64,000 nucleotides of DNA from Streptomyces sp. AC512_CC834 (GCF_019049325.1 NZ_JAGMUO010000065.1:62001-126000); one strand, 5' to 3'; counted from the first letter of the stretch, positions 8,592 to 17,066 are shown. Numbers and translations are program-made. Notes: generated by a model not told the origin, from the letters alone.

Positions 8592-9524
8592 TTACGGCAC
8601 CGTGTAGCCGGCGGCGCGGAACAGTTCGTACCACTCGGCGCGGGTGAGCGGGATCTCCGACCCGAGTGCGGCGGCCGTGACGCGCTCCGGCGTGGTGGTG
8701 CCGAGCACGACCTGCATCCGCGCGGGGTGGCGCGTGATCCAGGCGACCGCGATTGCCTCGGCCGGCACGCCGTACTTCTCGCTCAGCCGGTCGATCACCG
8801 CGTTCAGCTCGGGGTAGCGTGACGAGCCGAGGAAGGGGCCGTCGAAGAACCCGGCCTGGAAGGGCGACCACGCCTGGACCGTGATGTCGTGCAGCCGGCA
8901 GTAGTCGACGATTCCGTCGTCGCGCACGACCGACTGGTCGAGGCCCTGCATGTTCGCGGCGATGCCCTGCGCGATCATCGGCGCGTGCGTGATCGACAGT
9001 TGTAGCTGGTTCGCGACGATCGGCTGCGTCACGTACTTGCGCAGCAGATCGAGCTGTCGTGGCGTCTGGTTGGAGACCCCGAAAGCACGCACCTTGCCCG
9101 CAGCCGACAGCTCGTCGAAGGCACGGGCCACCTCCTCCGGCTCGACGAGCGCGTCGGGACGGTGCAACAGGAGGATGTCGAGGTAGTCCGTGCCGAGTGC
9201 CTCGAGCGAGCCGTTCACCGATTCGACGATGTGCTCGTGGGAGAAGTCGAAGTACGGGCCGTCCCTGACGATGCCGGCCTTCGACTGGATGACGAACTGC
9301 TCACGCTCCGAAGAGCTGAGCTTCAGAGCCTCCGCGAACCGGCGCTCGCAACCGTGGAGGTCCGAGCCGTACACGTCCGCGTGGTCGAGGAATGTGATGC
9401 CGGCGTCGCGCGCCGTGTTCACGAGCGTGCGCACCGCCTCATCGGTCATGTCCTGGATGCGCATCAGGCCGAGGACGACGTTGGGCACCACCATGTCGGT
9501 GCCGGGCAGGGTGAAGGTCTTCAT
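8592..9524 (-). CDS. Aldo/keto reductase (YdhF-like)
   Basis: A 310-residue AKR-fold oxidoreductase. Visible landmarks are LGLMRIQDM near the start, the catalytic aspartate/tyrosine segment FLDHADVYG, the lysine in IQSKAGI, DYLDILLLHRPD, and VRAFGVSN, followed by a C-terminal NADPH-binding region. This pattern is closest to the YdhF/Tas-like AKR group. The ATG at 9524 begins MKTFTLPG. It is followed in the same direction, after a 71-bp gap with short tandem repeats, by a second AKR gene upstream of it, so the two probably form an operon reading right to left. Confidence 0.9.
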   Translation of the reverse strand: MKTFTLPGTDMVVPNVVLGLMRIQDMTDEAVRTLVNTARDAGITFLDHADVYGSDLHGCERRFAEALKLSSSEREQFVIQSKAGIVRDGPYFDFSHEHIVESVNGSLEALGTDYLDILLLHRPDALVEPEEVARAFDELSAAGKVRAFGVSNQTPRQLDLLRKYVTQPIVANQLQLSITHAPMIAQGIAANMQGLDQSVVRDDGIVDYCRLHDITVQAWSPFQAGFFDGPFLGSSRYPELNAVIDRLSEKYGVPAEAIAVAWITRHPARMQVVLGTTTPERVTAAALGSEIPLTRAEWYELFRAAGYTVP

Positions 9525-9560
9525 GTGACTCTTTCGCTGTGACTCGAGCGGACGGACCAA

Positions 9561-9596
9561 GCGGACGGATCGGGCAGACGGATCGGGCAGACGGAT
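9561..9596. repeat. 13-bp tandem repeat
   Basis: Two perfect copies of CGGGCAGACGGAT (9571-9583 and 9584-9596), preceded by a partial copy GCGGACGGAT (9561-9570), in the short gap between the two aldo-keto reductase genes. The last copy reaches the stop codon of the upstream gene. Confidence 0.7.
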
Positions 9597-10453
9597 CAAA
9601 CGGACAGGAGCGCGATCTGGTCGGGGGTGAGCTCGAGGTCGGCCGCGGCGGCGGAGTCGCGGATGCTCGCCGGGCGCGAGGCACCGGGGATCGGGATGAC
9701 GACGGGCGCGAGCGCGAGCTCCCACGCGAGCGTGACCCGGTGGACACTGGTGCCGATCTCATCGGCGACCTGCTGGAACGCGCCGTGACGCATCGCGAGC
9801 TCCTTCGCGTTGGCGATGCCGCCGAGCGGGCTCCACGGCAGAAACGCGATGCCGAGCTTGGCGCAGTGCTCGAGTTCTCCCTGGCTGGAGCGGAACGCGG
9901 GCGAAAACTGGTTCTGCACCGACACCAGCCGGCCACCCAGTACTTCGCGGGCTTCGCCGATCTGCGCGACGTCGGCATTCGAAATGCCCGCCATCAGGAT
10001 GACGCCCTCGTCGAGCAGTTCACGGATCGCACCGACCGAGTCGGCGTAGGGGACGGCCGGGTCGGGGCGGTGGAACTGGTAAAGGCCGATGGTGTCGACA
10101 CCGAGCCGGCGGGCGGACTCCTTGGCCGCACGCTTGAGGTATGCGGGATCCCCGTCGCGCGTCCACGTGCCGTCGCCGGGACGCAGGTGGCCGCCCTTGG
10201 TCGCTACGAGAACGTCGGCGGCGCCCGCGCCGTACTCACGCAGCGCGCGGGCGATGAGCTCTTCGTTGTGGCCGACCTCGTTCGCGTCGCGATGGTAGGC
10301 GTCGGCCGTGTCGATGAGGGTGACGCCCGCGTCGAGCGCGGCGTGGATGGTGGCGATCGAACGCTCAGCGTCCGGGCGCCCCTCGATCGACATCGGCATC
10401 CCGCCCAGACCGATCGCGGAGACGGTCCGGTCGCCGATGGTGCGCTGCTGCAT
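9596..10453 (-). CDS. Aldo/keto reductase
   Basis: A 285-residue AKR protein, distinct from its neighbour. It has IGLGGMPMS near the N-terminus, LIDTADAYH (catalytic Asp and Tyr), the lysine in VATKGGH, IGLYQFHRPDP and ILMAGISN, and ends with a cofactor-binding PIPGASRP block. It probably reduces or oxidises carbonyl or sugar-type substrates with NADP(H). ATG 10453 gives a normal N-terminus. It is the first gene of the two-gene AKR operon. Upstream, a TTCTG-GAATT-CAGAA inverted repeat (10555-10569) could bind a regulator that is not encoded nearby. Confidence 0.9.
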   Translation of the reverse strand: MQQRTIGDRTVSAIGLGGMPMSIEGRPDAERSIATIHAALDAGVTLIDTADAYHRDANEVGHNEELIARALREYGAGAADVLVATKGGHLRPGDGTWTRDGDPAYLKRAAKESARRLGVDTIGLYQFHRPDPAVPYADSVGAIRELLDEGVILMAGISNADVAQIGEAREVLGGRLVSVQNQFSPAFRSSQGELEHCAKLGIAFLPWSPLGGIANAKELAMRHGAFQQVADEIGTSVHRVTLAWELALAPVVIPIPGASRPASIRDSAAAADLELTPDQIALLSV

Positions 10454-10625
10454 GGGTCTGCCTCTCCCTTGACGTCGTCGTAAGCACGCAGTGGCGGGCG
10501 GCGCCACGTCCTCAACTCTAGGAATCGCCGATCTAGAAATCCAACAACTGTGAGTTCTGGAATTCAGAAGTGCGAGATGTGGATGGACTGCACCGCTACC
10601 GCGGACTCACCAGCGCGGACGGTGT

Positions 10626-11159
10626 TCAGGACGCGTCGGCGTAGGCGAGGTGGGCCCCGCAGCCGGTGCAGCGGAAGAGCATGGCGGTTGCGCCGTTGCC
10701 CAGGCGGGTCAGGAAGGACTCAAGTCGGTCCTCGTCGTGCCATCCGTCGATGCGCATGTCGGTCCGCATCTGGTCGAGTGCGTCGGGATGCTCCGCCAGC
10801 TCGGCGTATCCGACTTCGCCCACGAAGGCAGCCGCGTCCTGGCAGTGGACAAGCCAGTGCGGATCCTGCCAGGCGTGGAAACCGGGAGTACGGCGGGTGA
10901 CCTCATGCAGGACGTCGTCGCTGACACCGTCCAGCCCGTAGGAGTCGGTGAAGTCTCCGGCGAAGCGTTCAGCCGCACTCCCGTCCGCGATGCACCAGGG
11001 ACAGAACCGCCCGCTGACGTCCTCGGCGGTGTAGAAGCCGGCTGTGTAGATCCACCCCCTGTTGTGCTTGCAGCAGGCGCACGTCTCGGCGGACGCGCTG
11101 ATGGACCCGCTTGCGAGGGGATCCGGGTGATAGCGGAAGAAGGGCAGGTCGGCACTCAT
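10626..11159 (-). CDS. UPF0167 / CbrC-family protein
   Basis: A 177-residue protein with the UPF0167 (CbrC) layout: an N-terminal LPFFRYHPDPLASG segment, CACC and FCPWCIADGSAAERF in the middle, and a final FRCTGCGAHLAYAD. The three cysteine pairs look like metal-binding sites, probably zinc. E. coli CbrC is linked to colicin M tolerance, but the biochemical role of the family is unknown. ATG 11159 is preferred over ATG 11177 because SADLPFF is the conserved beginning. It stands alone, transcribed away from the ATPase gene. Confidence 0.85.
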   Translation of the reverse strand: MSADLPFFRYHPDPLASGSISASAETCACCKHNRGWIYTAGFYTAEDVSGRFCPWCIADGSAAERFAGDFTDSYGLDGVSDDVLHEVTRRTPGFHAWQDPHWLVHCQDAAAFVGEVGYAELAEHPDALDQMRTDMRIDGWHDEDRLESFLTRLGNGATAMLFRCTGCGAHLAYADAS

Positions 11160-11350
11160 CGACGCTTTCCGATCCACGTACGGGAGGCCCTGCCCACTGA
11201 TCCCATGGTGCGCAGTCTGTCTGCGAGCAGGCCCTCGATCAAGCGCGGGAGCGGACTCCCGGGCTCATGCCGAATCGTGCCGCGCACCTCAATCCCACGC
11301 GAGGGGGTAGACGCGGTTCAACGAGGCCGGACCACGGAAGGTATGTGCAA

Positions 11351-11782
11351 GTGGACAAATCATCGGTCAGGGCCGTGGGCTGGGCGTGCTCCCTCCCGAT
11401 GAGCAGCGACGTGAAAGCGGCACGGGAGTGGTCCCGCGAGGGCCTGCGGGCGCTCGGTTGGACGGTCAGTGCTCCTGAGACGGTCGACGCGGTGCTCCTG
11501 ACCGTCTCGGAGTTGGTCACCAACGCTCATGTCCATGCCCACAGCAACGCCCAGCCGGTGATGACGTGGGACACGCGCTGTCTGCACGTCGCTGTCCATG
11601 ACGCGTCCGGCGACCTGCCGACCCCGCAGCCCCCGAGCGCCGAACGCGTCGGCGGGCGGGGCATCCTGCTTGTCGACGCCCTTGCGGACAACTGGGAAGC
11701 CCGTCCCTGCCCCTACGGCAAAACCATCGTCGCCTGCTTTCGTCCACCCGCCGCACCTGAGTCCGACGGCGGGCAGACGTAG
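11351..11782 (+). CDS. RsbW-like anti-sigma ATPase domain protein
   Basis: A 143-residue single-domain protein of the GHKL histidine-kinase-like ATPase fold. The N-box is VSELVTNAHVHAH, followed by a VHDASGDLP strand-loop and a glycine-rich GGRGILLVDALAD lid, then a short C-terminal GKTIVACF strand. Streptomyces genomes contain many of these stand-alone proteins, some acting as serine kinases or anti-sigma factors, often without an adjacent partner, as here. GTG 11351 is chosen because GGAAGG sits 9 nt upstream; GTG 11345 and an ATG at 11267 are alternatives. Confidence 0.85.
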   Translation: MDKSSVRAVGWACSLPMSSDVKAAREWSREGLRALGWTVSAPETVDAVLLTVSELVTNAHVHAHSNAQPVMTWDTRCLHVAVHDASGDLPTPQPPSAERVGGRGILLVDALADNWEARPCPYGKTIVACFRPPAAPESDGGQT

Positions 11783-11807
11783 ACGTTCGCCGCGCAGAGT
11801 CCCCCGT

Positions 11808-13109
11808 TCACGGGCCGCCCTGGCACAGGGATCGGACTTCTTCCAGGACAGTCCGGTAGTCCTCCCCGTAGGTGGCCACAGTCGCGTATACGGCGTCCAG
11901 GGCCGCCTGGAGCGGGTCGGCTGTGCCGGCGGCCAGGAGAGCGGGGAGCGCCATGTGGGGCTGGGACATGCACAGAAGGGGGTCCGGTTCGCCGAGGGTG
12001 ACCCTCACGGCGTACCCCGTCGTGTCCCCGGGCTGGGGCGTCGGCGCTGAGGGAAGGCTCGCGAGCTTGTCCCCGGCCGCCGCCGGACCGACGATCCGGG
12101 GAGCCGAAGCGGGGTTGGGCCTTTGCGGGCGGGCGGTGTGACGGGTGGCCGGCGCAGAGGGAGGCCGCTTGGGCGGGACGGGCAGGCCGACGGTCCGTCG
12201 CGGCACTTGCGGGTCGGCGGCCAGGACCTGCCACGCCTGGTCCGGGTCGTCAAGGGGCGGCGGGAGCGGGCGGCCCTCGGCCAGGGCAGCGAGTCCCGCG
12301 GCCGTCCACTCGAGCTGGTCGAGACCGGCCGCCTCGCAGGCACGACGTGCGGCCAGCACGGCTATCGCACGCTGGGTCCGCGCCCCGGCGGCGTCGATGG
12401 CGTGGACGAGAGCCGGGTCGAAGGCGAGCAGGCCGCGCACATTGCCGCCGACACCGCGCAGGGTCTTGCTCGGCAGCCGTCCGCCCCACTGCCGGCGTTC
12501 GTAGGCCAGCCGGCGTTCCACTTCGTCTCGTTCCCGTGCGAGGCGGGCTCGGCGTTCGGCCTCGGCGCGTTCGGCGGGTGTGGGTGGGGCCGGCTGCTTG
12601 CGGGCGTAGTCATGCCAGTACGCGGCGACCGCCGAGGACTGTTTCAGGACGCGTGCCGGAGCGGGCTCGGCGGGCCAGAACTGCAGCAGGTAGCAGTCCA
12701 CTTGCGGTTCGTCGTCGAGCCGCGTGTCCTGTTGGCGTGCCTCGTCCATGCCGCGGGCGCCGTACCGCACCCGATAGTCGATCTCTTGCAGACCGAGCTC
12801 CCACGCGGCCCCTCCTCCCCATTCCATCAGGGTGGCACCGGCCGATACGGGACGGAAGGGGGCTTCCACGACGTCCTCCCACACCGGGTCCAGGGGCGGA
12901 GCCTGGTCGTGCACCTCGACGCCGAAGCCGACACTGCCCGTGTGCAACCCGGTCTGCAGCCACAGCGCACCTGGCACCGCCGCTCCGCACAACCCGGAGC
13001 TCTGACCGCCGAATGCCTCCGCGAGGCCGGGACCGAGACCGTCCGGATCGCTCTCGACGTAGATCTGGCTGTACTGAACGTGGACCTCGCCTGATACGGG
13101 CCTGCGCAC
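11808..13109 (-). CDS. Large hypothetical protein, proline/alanine-rich
   Basis: A 433-residue protein I cannot assign to a family. The first 165 residues are beta-rich with tryptophans and acidic loops (QYSQIYVESDPDG near the start, YLLQFWPAEPAP later). There follows a long charged helix of about 40 residues (PPTPAERAEAERRARLARER), likely coiled coil, then an alanine-rich helical region, a proline-rich linker and a C-terminal domain. The start is well supported: GGGGAGG lies 5 nt before GTG 13109. No signal peptide or membrane segment is visible. It stands alone between the ATPase and DHFR-like genes. Confidence 0.7.
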   Translation of the reverse strand: MRRPVSGEVHVQYSQIYVESDPDGLGPGLAEAFGGQSSGLCGAAVPGALWLQTGLHTGSVGFGVEVHDQAPPLDPVWEDVVEAPFRPVSAGATLMEWGGGAAWELGLQEIDYRVRYGARGMDEARQQDTRLDDEPQVDCYLLQFWPAEPAPARVLKQSSAVAAYWHDYARKQPAPPTPAERAEAERRARLARERDEVERRLAYERRQWGGRLPSKTLRGVGGNVRGLLAFDPALVHAIDAAGARTQRAIAVLAARRACEAAGLDQLEWTAAGLAALAEGRPLPPPLDDPDQAWQVLAADPQVPRRTVGLPVPPKRPPSAPATRHTARPQRPNPASAPRIVGPAAAGDKLASLPSAPTPQPGDTTGYAVRVTLGEPDPLLCMSQPHMALPALLAAGTADPLQAALDAVYATVATYGEDYRTVLEEVRSLCQGGP

Positions 13110-13228
13110 CCTTGCCTCCCCATCGCCGGAAACCCCTCACGCCCGGCACACTACGACGGGGCACTGACAGCTCCGGGCCGGTCTCCGAGGTTCCGGGGGC
13201 GGCCATGGCCCGTCGCTGCCGCCCCGGC

Positions 13229-13786
13229 TCAGCGGGTCCGGTAGCGCGCGTAGATCAACCCGCTGCCGAAGGCACGTTCTTCGACCAGCTCAAGATCGAG
13301 GCGCACTCCGTCGGGGAAGAACCGCTTGCCGCCGCCGACCACACTCGTGGTGATGAACAGGTGGTACTCGTCCACCAGGCCGGCCGCGATCGCCTGGGCC
13401 GCCAGGTTGGGGCCGTCGACTGTGAGGTCGTGATCGGCCTCGGACTTGAGCCTGCGCACCGCGTCCGGGTCGAAGGTCCTCTCGATTCTGGTCCTCGCGC
13501 TGGACACCGACTCGAGAGTCGTGGAGTACACGATCTTCTCCGCGGCCCGCCAGTCGCGAGCGTACTGCAGGATGTGCGGCGGCTGGTCGGGCTCGGTGTG
13601 CGCGGTCTCCCAGTAGACCATCGTCTCGTACATCCGTCGGCCGTAGAGATACGTGCCGACGGGGCGGAAGAGGTCGTTGACGAAGGTATGCACCTCCTGG
13701 TCGTCGGCCCCGGTGCCGAGGCCGCCCTCCGCCGCCTCGGCGTAGCCGTCGAGCGAGGTGATCATCGAGTAGATGAGCTTTGCCAC
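13229..13786 (-). CDS. Dihydrofolate reductase-family protein (RibD C-terminal-like)
   Basis: A 185-residue protein of the RibD C-terminal/DHFR-like reductase fold: KLIYSMITSLDGYAE at the N-terminus, TYLYGRRMYETM, a central strand-turn (EKIVYSTTLE), LTVDGPNLAAQAI for the cofactor loop, and GGGKRFFPDG near the C-terminus. These small reductases are common in actinobacteria, generally NADPH-dependent, with unknown substrates. ATG 13786 starts directly at the first strand. It is a stand-alone gene. Confidence 0.9.
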   Translation of the reverse strand: MAKLIYSMITSLDGYAEAAEGGLGTGADDQEVHTFVNDLFRPVGTYLYGRRMYETMVYWETAHTEPDQPPHILQYARDWRAAEKIVYSTTLESVSSARTRIERTFDPDAVRRLKSEADHDLTVDGPNLAAQAIAAGLVDEYHLFITTSVVGGGKRFFPDGVRLDLELVEERAFGSGLIYARYRTR

Positions 13787-13810
13787 GGGTCTCCTTCGGG
13801 TCCGAGCGCG

Positions 13811-13939
13811 TCAGTCTGTCAGCGGTCCTTCAGACAGTGACCTCCGCACGACCCGGAACTCATCGGTCGGCCGGCCGACCGGTTCCCCATGAGCGGCGGC
13901 CCAGTCCCCACCGGCGTACCGTGACTTCTTCTTCTGCAC
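13811..13939 (-). CDS. Possible small basic protein (42 aa)
   Basis: A short frame starting GTG 13939 encodes VQKKKSRYAGGDWAAAHGEP, then VGRPTDEFRVVRRSLSEGPL and TD. The composition (lysine cluster, Gly-Gly-Asp-Trp, RPTDEF) looks like protein rather than noise, and GGAAGG sits just upstream, though only 3 nt from the start. It fills the gap between the DHFR-like gene and the alpha/beta hydrolase gene. I do not recognise the family and no function can be offered. Confidence 0.4.
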   Translation of the reverse strand: MQKKKSRYAGGDWAAAHGEPVGRPTDEFRVVRRSLSEGPLTD

Positions 13940-14010
13940 CGGCCTTCCCGCCACGGCGATCAACCTCGTCGCAGGCCTCGTGACCGCCTGACTCGGGGCA
14001 GCGGCCGGCG

Positions 14011-14898
14011 TCAGGTCACGAGGCCGCGGGCGAAGGCGAGCGAGCGTGTGAACACCTCGTGCACCCGGGCATCGGGCAGCCCGTGCCAAGCGTGGTCGGC
14101 ATCGGGCACCTCCCACAGGTCGACCGACGCCCCGGCCTTCTCCAGTGCTGCGGCGAGGGATCGGCTGTGCGAGGAGGCCACCATGGTGTCTTCGACGCCG
14201 TGGGCGAGAAGGAACGGCGGTGCGGTGGAGGCAACGTGGGCGAGCGGGCCGGCCGCGTGGGCCGGCTCCGAAACGGCTGCGGGAGCCTCGCCGAGCATGA
14301 GTGCCTCGGGTGTCGCGGCGTCTTCGGGGGTGAAGCTGCCGCGCGCGGTGGTCATGTCGCTCGGTGCGTACCAGATCACGGCGCCGGACAGGGGCGGGTC
14401 GGTGTGGGTCAGGGCGAGGAGTGAGGCGAGGTGACCGCCGGCCGACTCGCCCCACACCACCGTCCGCTCGGTGTCGATGCCGAGTTCCGCGGAGCGCAGG
14501 GTGAGCCAGCGCAGTGCGGCGCGTAGATCGTCGAGGGGGGCGGGGAAGGTGGCTTCGCCGCTGAGACGGTAGTCGACGCAGGCGACGGCGAAGCCGGCGG
14601 CCGCGATGCGTGCGAAGGGCCCGGGAACCCAGCCGCGCGTGCGCGGACCCATGTCGTCGCGGCGGCCCCGTCGCCAGGCGCCGCCGTGCACGAACAGCAC
14701 CAGGGGAAGGTACTCGGCTTCCCGGGTTCGGGGCGTCCACAGGTCGAGTTCCAGCGGACGGCTGCCTTCGACCTCGGCGTAGGGCACGCCGCGCAGTTCG
14801 CGTACGCCGGGCTCGCTGAGTGCGCCGGGCGGCAGCGGGGCGTGGTCGGGGTGGGGTGCGGTGATCAGCTCCCGCAGCGAGGGCTTGCTCGCCGTCAT
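14011..14898 (-). CDS. Alpha/beta hydrolase, esterase type
   Basis: A 295-residue alpha/beta hydrolase. The oxyanion region is VLFVHGGAWRRG, the nucleophile elbow GESAGGH, and the acid and histidine come from the C-terminal block (LAHGVEDTMV, then DADHAWHGLPD). This layout matches BD-FAE/carboxylesterase-like members. ATG 14898 overlaps the stop of the upstream quercetinase gene by four bases (ATGA), so translation is coupled. A quercetinase releases an ester (depside), which makes hydrolysis of that ester a natural suggestion for this enzyme, but that is inference from context. Confidence 0.88.
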   Translation of the reverse strand: MTASKPSLRELITAPHPDHAPLPPGALSEPGVRELRGVPYAEVEGSRPLELDLWTPRTREAEYLPLVLFVHGGAWRRGRRDDMGPRTRGWVPGPFARIAAAGFAVACVDYRLSGEATFPAPLDDLRAALRWLTLRSAELGIDTERTVVWGESAGGHLASLLALTHTDPPLSGAVIWYAPSDMTTARGSFTPEDAATPEALMLGEAPAAVSEPAHAAGPLAHVASTAPPFLLAHGVEDTMVASSHSRSLAAALEKAGASVDLWEVPDADHAWHGLPDARVHEVFTRSLAFARGLVT

Positions 14899-15452
14899 CG
14901 GGTCCGCCACTGGTGGTCGGGCAGGAAGCGCACGTCGTACTGCTCGGGGATGCTCGCGAACTTGTGGGGCTCCGGAACGACGGGCTCGCGCGGCAGGCCG
15001 AACTCCTCCGCGGGCGCGCCGAGGTTTTCGAAGAACCGCTCGAATGTGCCTCCCGGGCCGGCGGCAACGCCGACCACCTGGCTGTGGTGGCGCTCCATGC
15101 GGTAGGCGTGCCGGCAGTTCTTGGGTACGAAGCCGAAGCCGCCCGGGGTGAGCAGCTTTTCCTGCTGGTCGCCCTCGGTGTCCTCGACGAACAGCCGGAC
15201 GGCGCCCTGGGTGATGTAGAAGACCTCGTGGGTGTCGGTGTGCAGGTGTGCGGGGATGAGGTCGCCCTTGGGGCCCTCGACGGTGAAGAAGTTGAAGGTG
15301 TTCTCGGTCTGCTCCCCACCCGCGTAGACGGTGATCAGGTCGCCGAACAGATGGGCTCGGTCTCCCTCCCCCTTCTCGATGAAGTACGGCTTGCCCGGTT
15401 GCGCGGGTATGCGTGATGCCTGCCGGTAGCGGGTGGCGTACTCGATGGTCAT
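14895..15452 (-). CDS. queD: Quercetin 2,3-dioxygenase (monocupin)
   Basis: A 185-residue single-domain cupin. Metal ligands are visible as His69, His71 and Glu76 in IPAHLHTDTHEVFYI and His115 in KNCRHAYR, the 3-His/1-Glu centre of quercetinases. Its length and ligand numbering agree with what I recall of the nickel/cobalt enzyme QueD of Streptomyces sp. FLA. The reaction opens the flavonol C-ring with loss of CO, giving a depside. It is first in a two-gene operon with an esterase-type hydrolase and diverges from a MarR regulator. Confidence 0.85.
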   Translation of the reverse strand: MTIEYATRYRQASRIPAQPGKPYFIEKGEGDRAHLFGDLITVYAGGEQTENTFNFFTVEGPKGDLIPAHLHTDTHEVFYITQGAVRLFVEDTEGDQQEKLLTPGGFGFVPKNCRHAYRMERHHSQVVGVAAGPGGTFERFFENLGAPAEEFGLPREPVVPEPHKFASIPEQYDVRFLPDHQWRTR

Positions 15453-15482
15453 GCGTACTCCTGGGCTCGGCCCCGAACGAGA

Positions 15483-15501
15483 ATGTCAGGTAGCCTGACA
15501 T
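15483..15501. promoter_or_regulatory. Probable MarR operator
   Basis: A perfect inverted repeat ATGTCAGG-TAG-CCTGACAT in the 106-bp region between the divergent quercetinase and MarR genes, 31 bp upstream of the quercetinase start. Arm length and position fit a MarR dimer site that could control both directions. Confidence 0.6.
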
Positions 15502-15558
15502 GAGAGCATCCCGGTAATCAAGTGCCGGACACGAGCCCGATCCCCTGGTGAGGAACAG

Positions 15559-16002
15559 ATGCAGTCCACCGCCCGCGACCTCCCCCAGTTGCTCGGCGAG
15601 GCACGCCGCTGGTTCGACGAAGGGCTGCTCGCGGCCCTCGGAGCAGCCGGCGCCACGCCGGTGTCCCCCACGCAGGTACAGCTCTTCGCCGTGCTGGACG
15701 ACCAGGGCACCACGGTCTCCGAGCTGGCCCGGCGCATGGGTGTCACCCGGCAGACCGCGCACCAGGCCGTGCACGGTCTCGTCGCCGCCGGACTACTCGA
15801 GCAGCTCCCCGACCCCACCTCCGCCCGCCAACGACTGATCAGACGCAGCCCGGACGGGGAACGCGCGCACCGCCGGGCCCGCACCATCCTCGAACGGCTG
15901 GAAGAACGGCTCGCCGAGCGGATCGGCCGGGAAACGGTCGACGCCCTGCGCGGCGCGCTGGAAACACCATGGGGCCGGCCGCCCGGCCCCGACCCGGACT
16001 GA
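15559..16002 (+). CDS. MarR-family transcriptional regulator
   Basis: A 147-residue winged-helix regulator: PTQVQLFAVLDDQGTTVSEL, then ARRMGVTRQTAHQAVHGLV as the recognition helix region and a wing with DPTSARQRLIRRSPDG, ending in a dimerisation helix. It diverges from the quercetinase-hydrolase operon with a perfect palindrome in between. By analogy with flavonoid-responsive MarR-type repressors I infer repression relieved by a flavonoid. Confidence 0.9.
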   Translation: MQSTARDLPQLLGEARRWFDEGLLAALGAAGATPVSPTQVQLFAVLDDQGTTVSELARRMGVTRQTAHQAVHGLVAAGLLEQLPDPTSARQRLIRRSPDGERAHRRARTILERLEERLAERIGRETVDALRGALETPWGRPPGPDPD

Positions 16003-16052
16003 AACGGCCGCCACGAAGCCCTTCGAGAGCCACGGCCAGAGCGCGGGGTCGG

Positions 16053-17066
16053 TCACAGGAGGACCGCTGCCTCGGGAGCGGGTGAGCCGTTCCAGGTCAT
16101 ACGTGACCACGGGAGGGCGAGTTCGTCCACGCCGCGCACCTGACGGGGCGCCAGGTCCTCGATGCGAACCGCTTCCCGGTGGCGGCCGAAGACGGTGTCG
16201 ACGTAGCGGTGTCCGGTGTCGGCGGCGATGAACAGGGCCGTCCGGCCCGGAGCTTCGCGGCGTTCCCAGCGGGCGGCGAGATGGGCGGCGCCGGTGGACA
16301 GGCCGGCGAAGACCGCGTGCCGGCGCAGCAGGTCGACGCTGCCGGCGAGGGCGGCGTCGAAGGAGAGCCAGTGAACGGTGTCGTAGTGGTCGTGGCGCAC
16401 GTTGCCGAAGGGAATGGAGCTGCCGATGCCGGCGATGATGATCTCCGGATCGGCAACGTGTTCGCTGCCGAAGGTGACGCTCCCGTACGGCTGGACGCCG
16501 ACGAGCTGTACGTCGACGGAGCGCTTGCGCAGGTAGTGGGCGAGGGCGCCGGTGGAGGCCCCTGAGCCCACGCCGCCGACGAGGGTCAGGGGCCCGGCGC
16601 CGGTCTCCTCGTGGATTTGTTCGGCGACGTTCTCGTAGCCGAGGTAGTGGATGTCGTCGTGGTATTGGCGCATCCAGTGGTAGCCGGGGTGTTCGCGCAG
16701 GATCTCCCGGACGCGGGCGACCCGGCGGCTCTGGTCCAGCTTGAGGTCCGTGCTGGGCCGCATCTGCTCCAGGTGGGCGCCGAGGACGTCGAGCTGAGTG
16801 CGCAGGGTGTGGTCGACGGTGGTGGAGCCGACGATGTGGCAGCGCATGTCGTAGCGGTGGCAGGCGAGGGCGAGGGCGTAGGCGTAGATGCCGCTGGAGC
16901 TGTCGATGAGGGTGTCGCCGCGCCGGACGGCTCCGGTGTCGAGCAGGTGGCGTACGGCGGCCAGGGCGGAGACGACCTTCATCGTTTCAAAACGCAGGCA
17001 GACGAGATGGTCGTCGAGGCGTATCAGGTCCGGCCGGCCGATGGCTTCCGAGATGTGTTCGTCCAT
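16053..17066 (-). CDS. PLP-dependent enzyme, CysK/SbnA-like fold type II
   Basis: A 337-residue fold-type II PLP enzyme. The Schiff-base lysine is probably Lys30 (CLRFETMKVVSALAAV), the substrate loop DSSSGIYAYALALA replaces the usual SSGN, and GGVGSGASTG is the phosphate-binding glycine loop. The overall pattern recalls SbnA-type enzymes that use O-phosphoserine to build diaminopropionate units, but the active-site loops differ from cysteine synthases. It is the last gene of the overlapping operon and starts 80 bp inside the kinase gene. ATG 17066 has a good AGGAG upstream. With a kinase next door, a phosphorylated serine, threonine or related amino acid is the likely substrate. Confidence 0.8.
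   Translation of the reverse strand: MDEHISEAIGRPDLIRLDDHLVCLRFETMKVVSALAAVRHLLDTGAVRRGDTLIDSSSGIYAYALALACHRYDMRCHIVGSTTVDHTLRTQLDVLGAHLEQMRPSTDLKLDQSRRVARVREILREHPGYHWMRQYHDDIHYLGYENVAEQIHEETGAGPLTLVGGVGSGASTGALAHYLRKRSVDVQLVGVQPYGSVTFGSEHVADPEIIIAGIGSSIPFGNVRHDHYDTVHWLSFDAALAGSVDLLRRHAVFAGLSTGAAHLAARWERREAPGRTALFIAADTGHRYVDTVFGRHREAVRIEDLAPRQVRGVDELALPWSRMTWNGSPAPEAAVLL

Noticed and set aside
9561..9596. Short tandem repeats as a CRISPR array
   Set aside because: Only two adjacent 13-bp copies with no spacers and no cas genes.
12347..13840. Plus-strand 497-codon frame
   Set aside because: Antisense to the hypothetical and DHFR-like genes; no start signal or domain.
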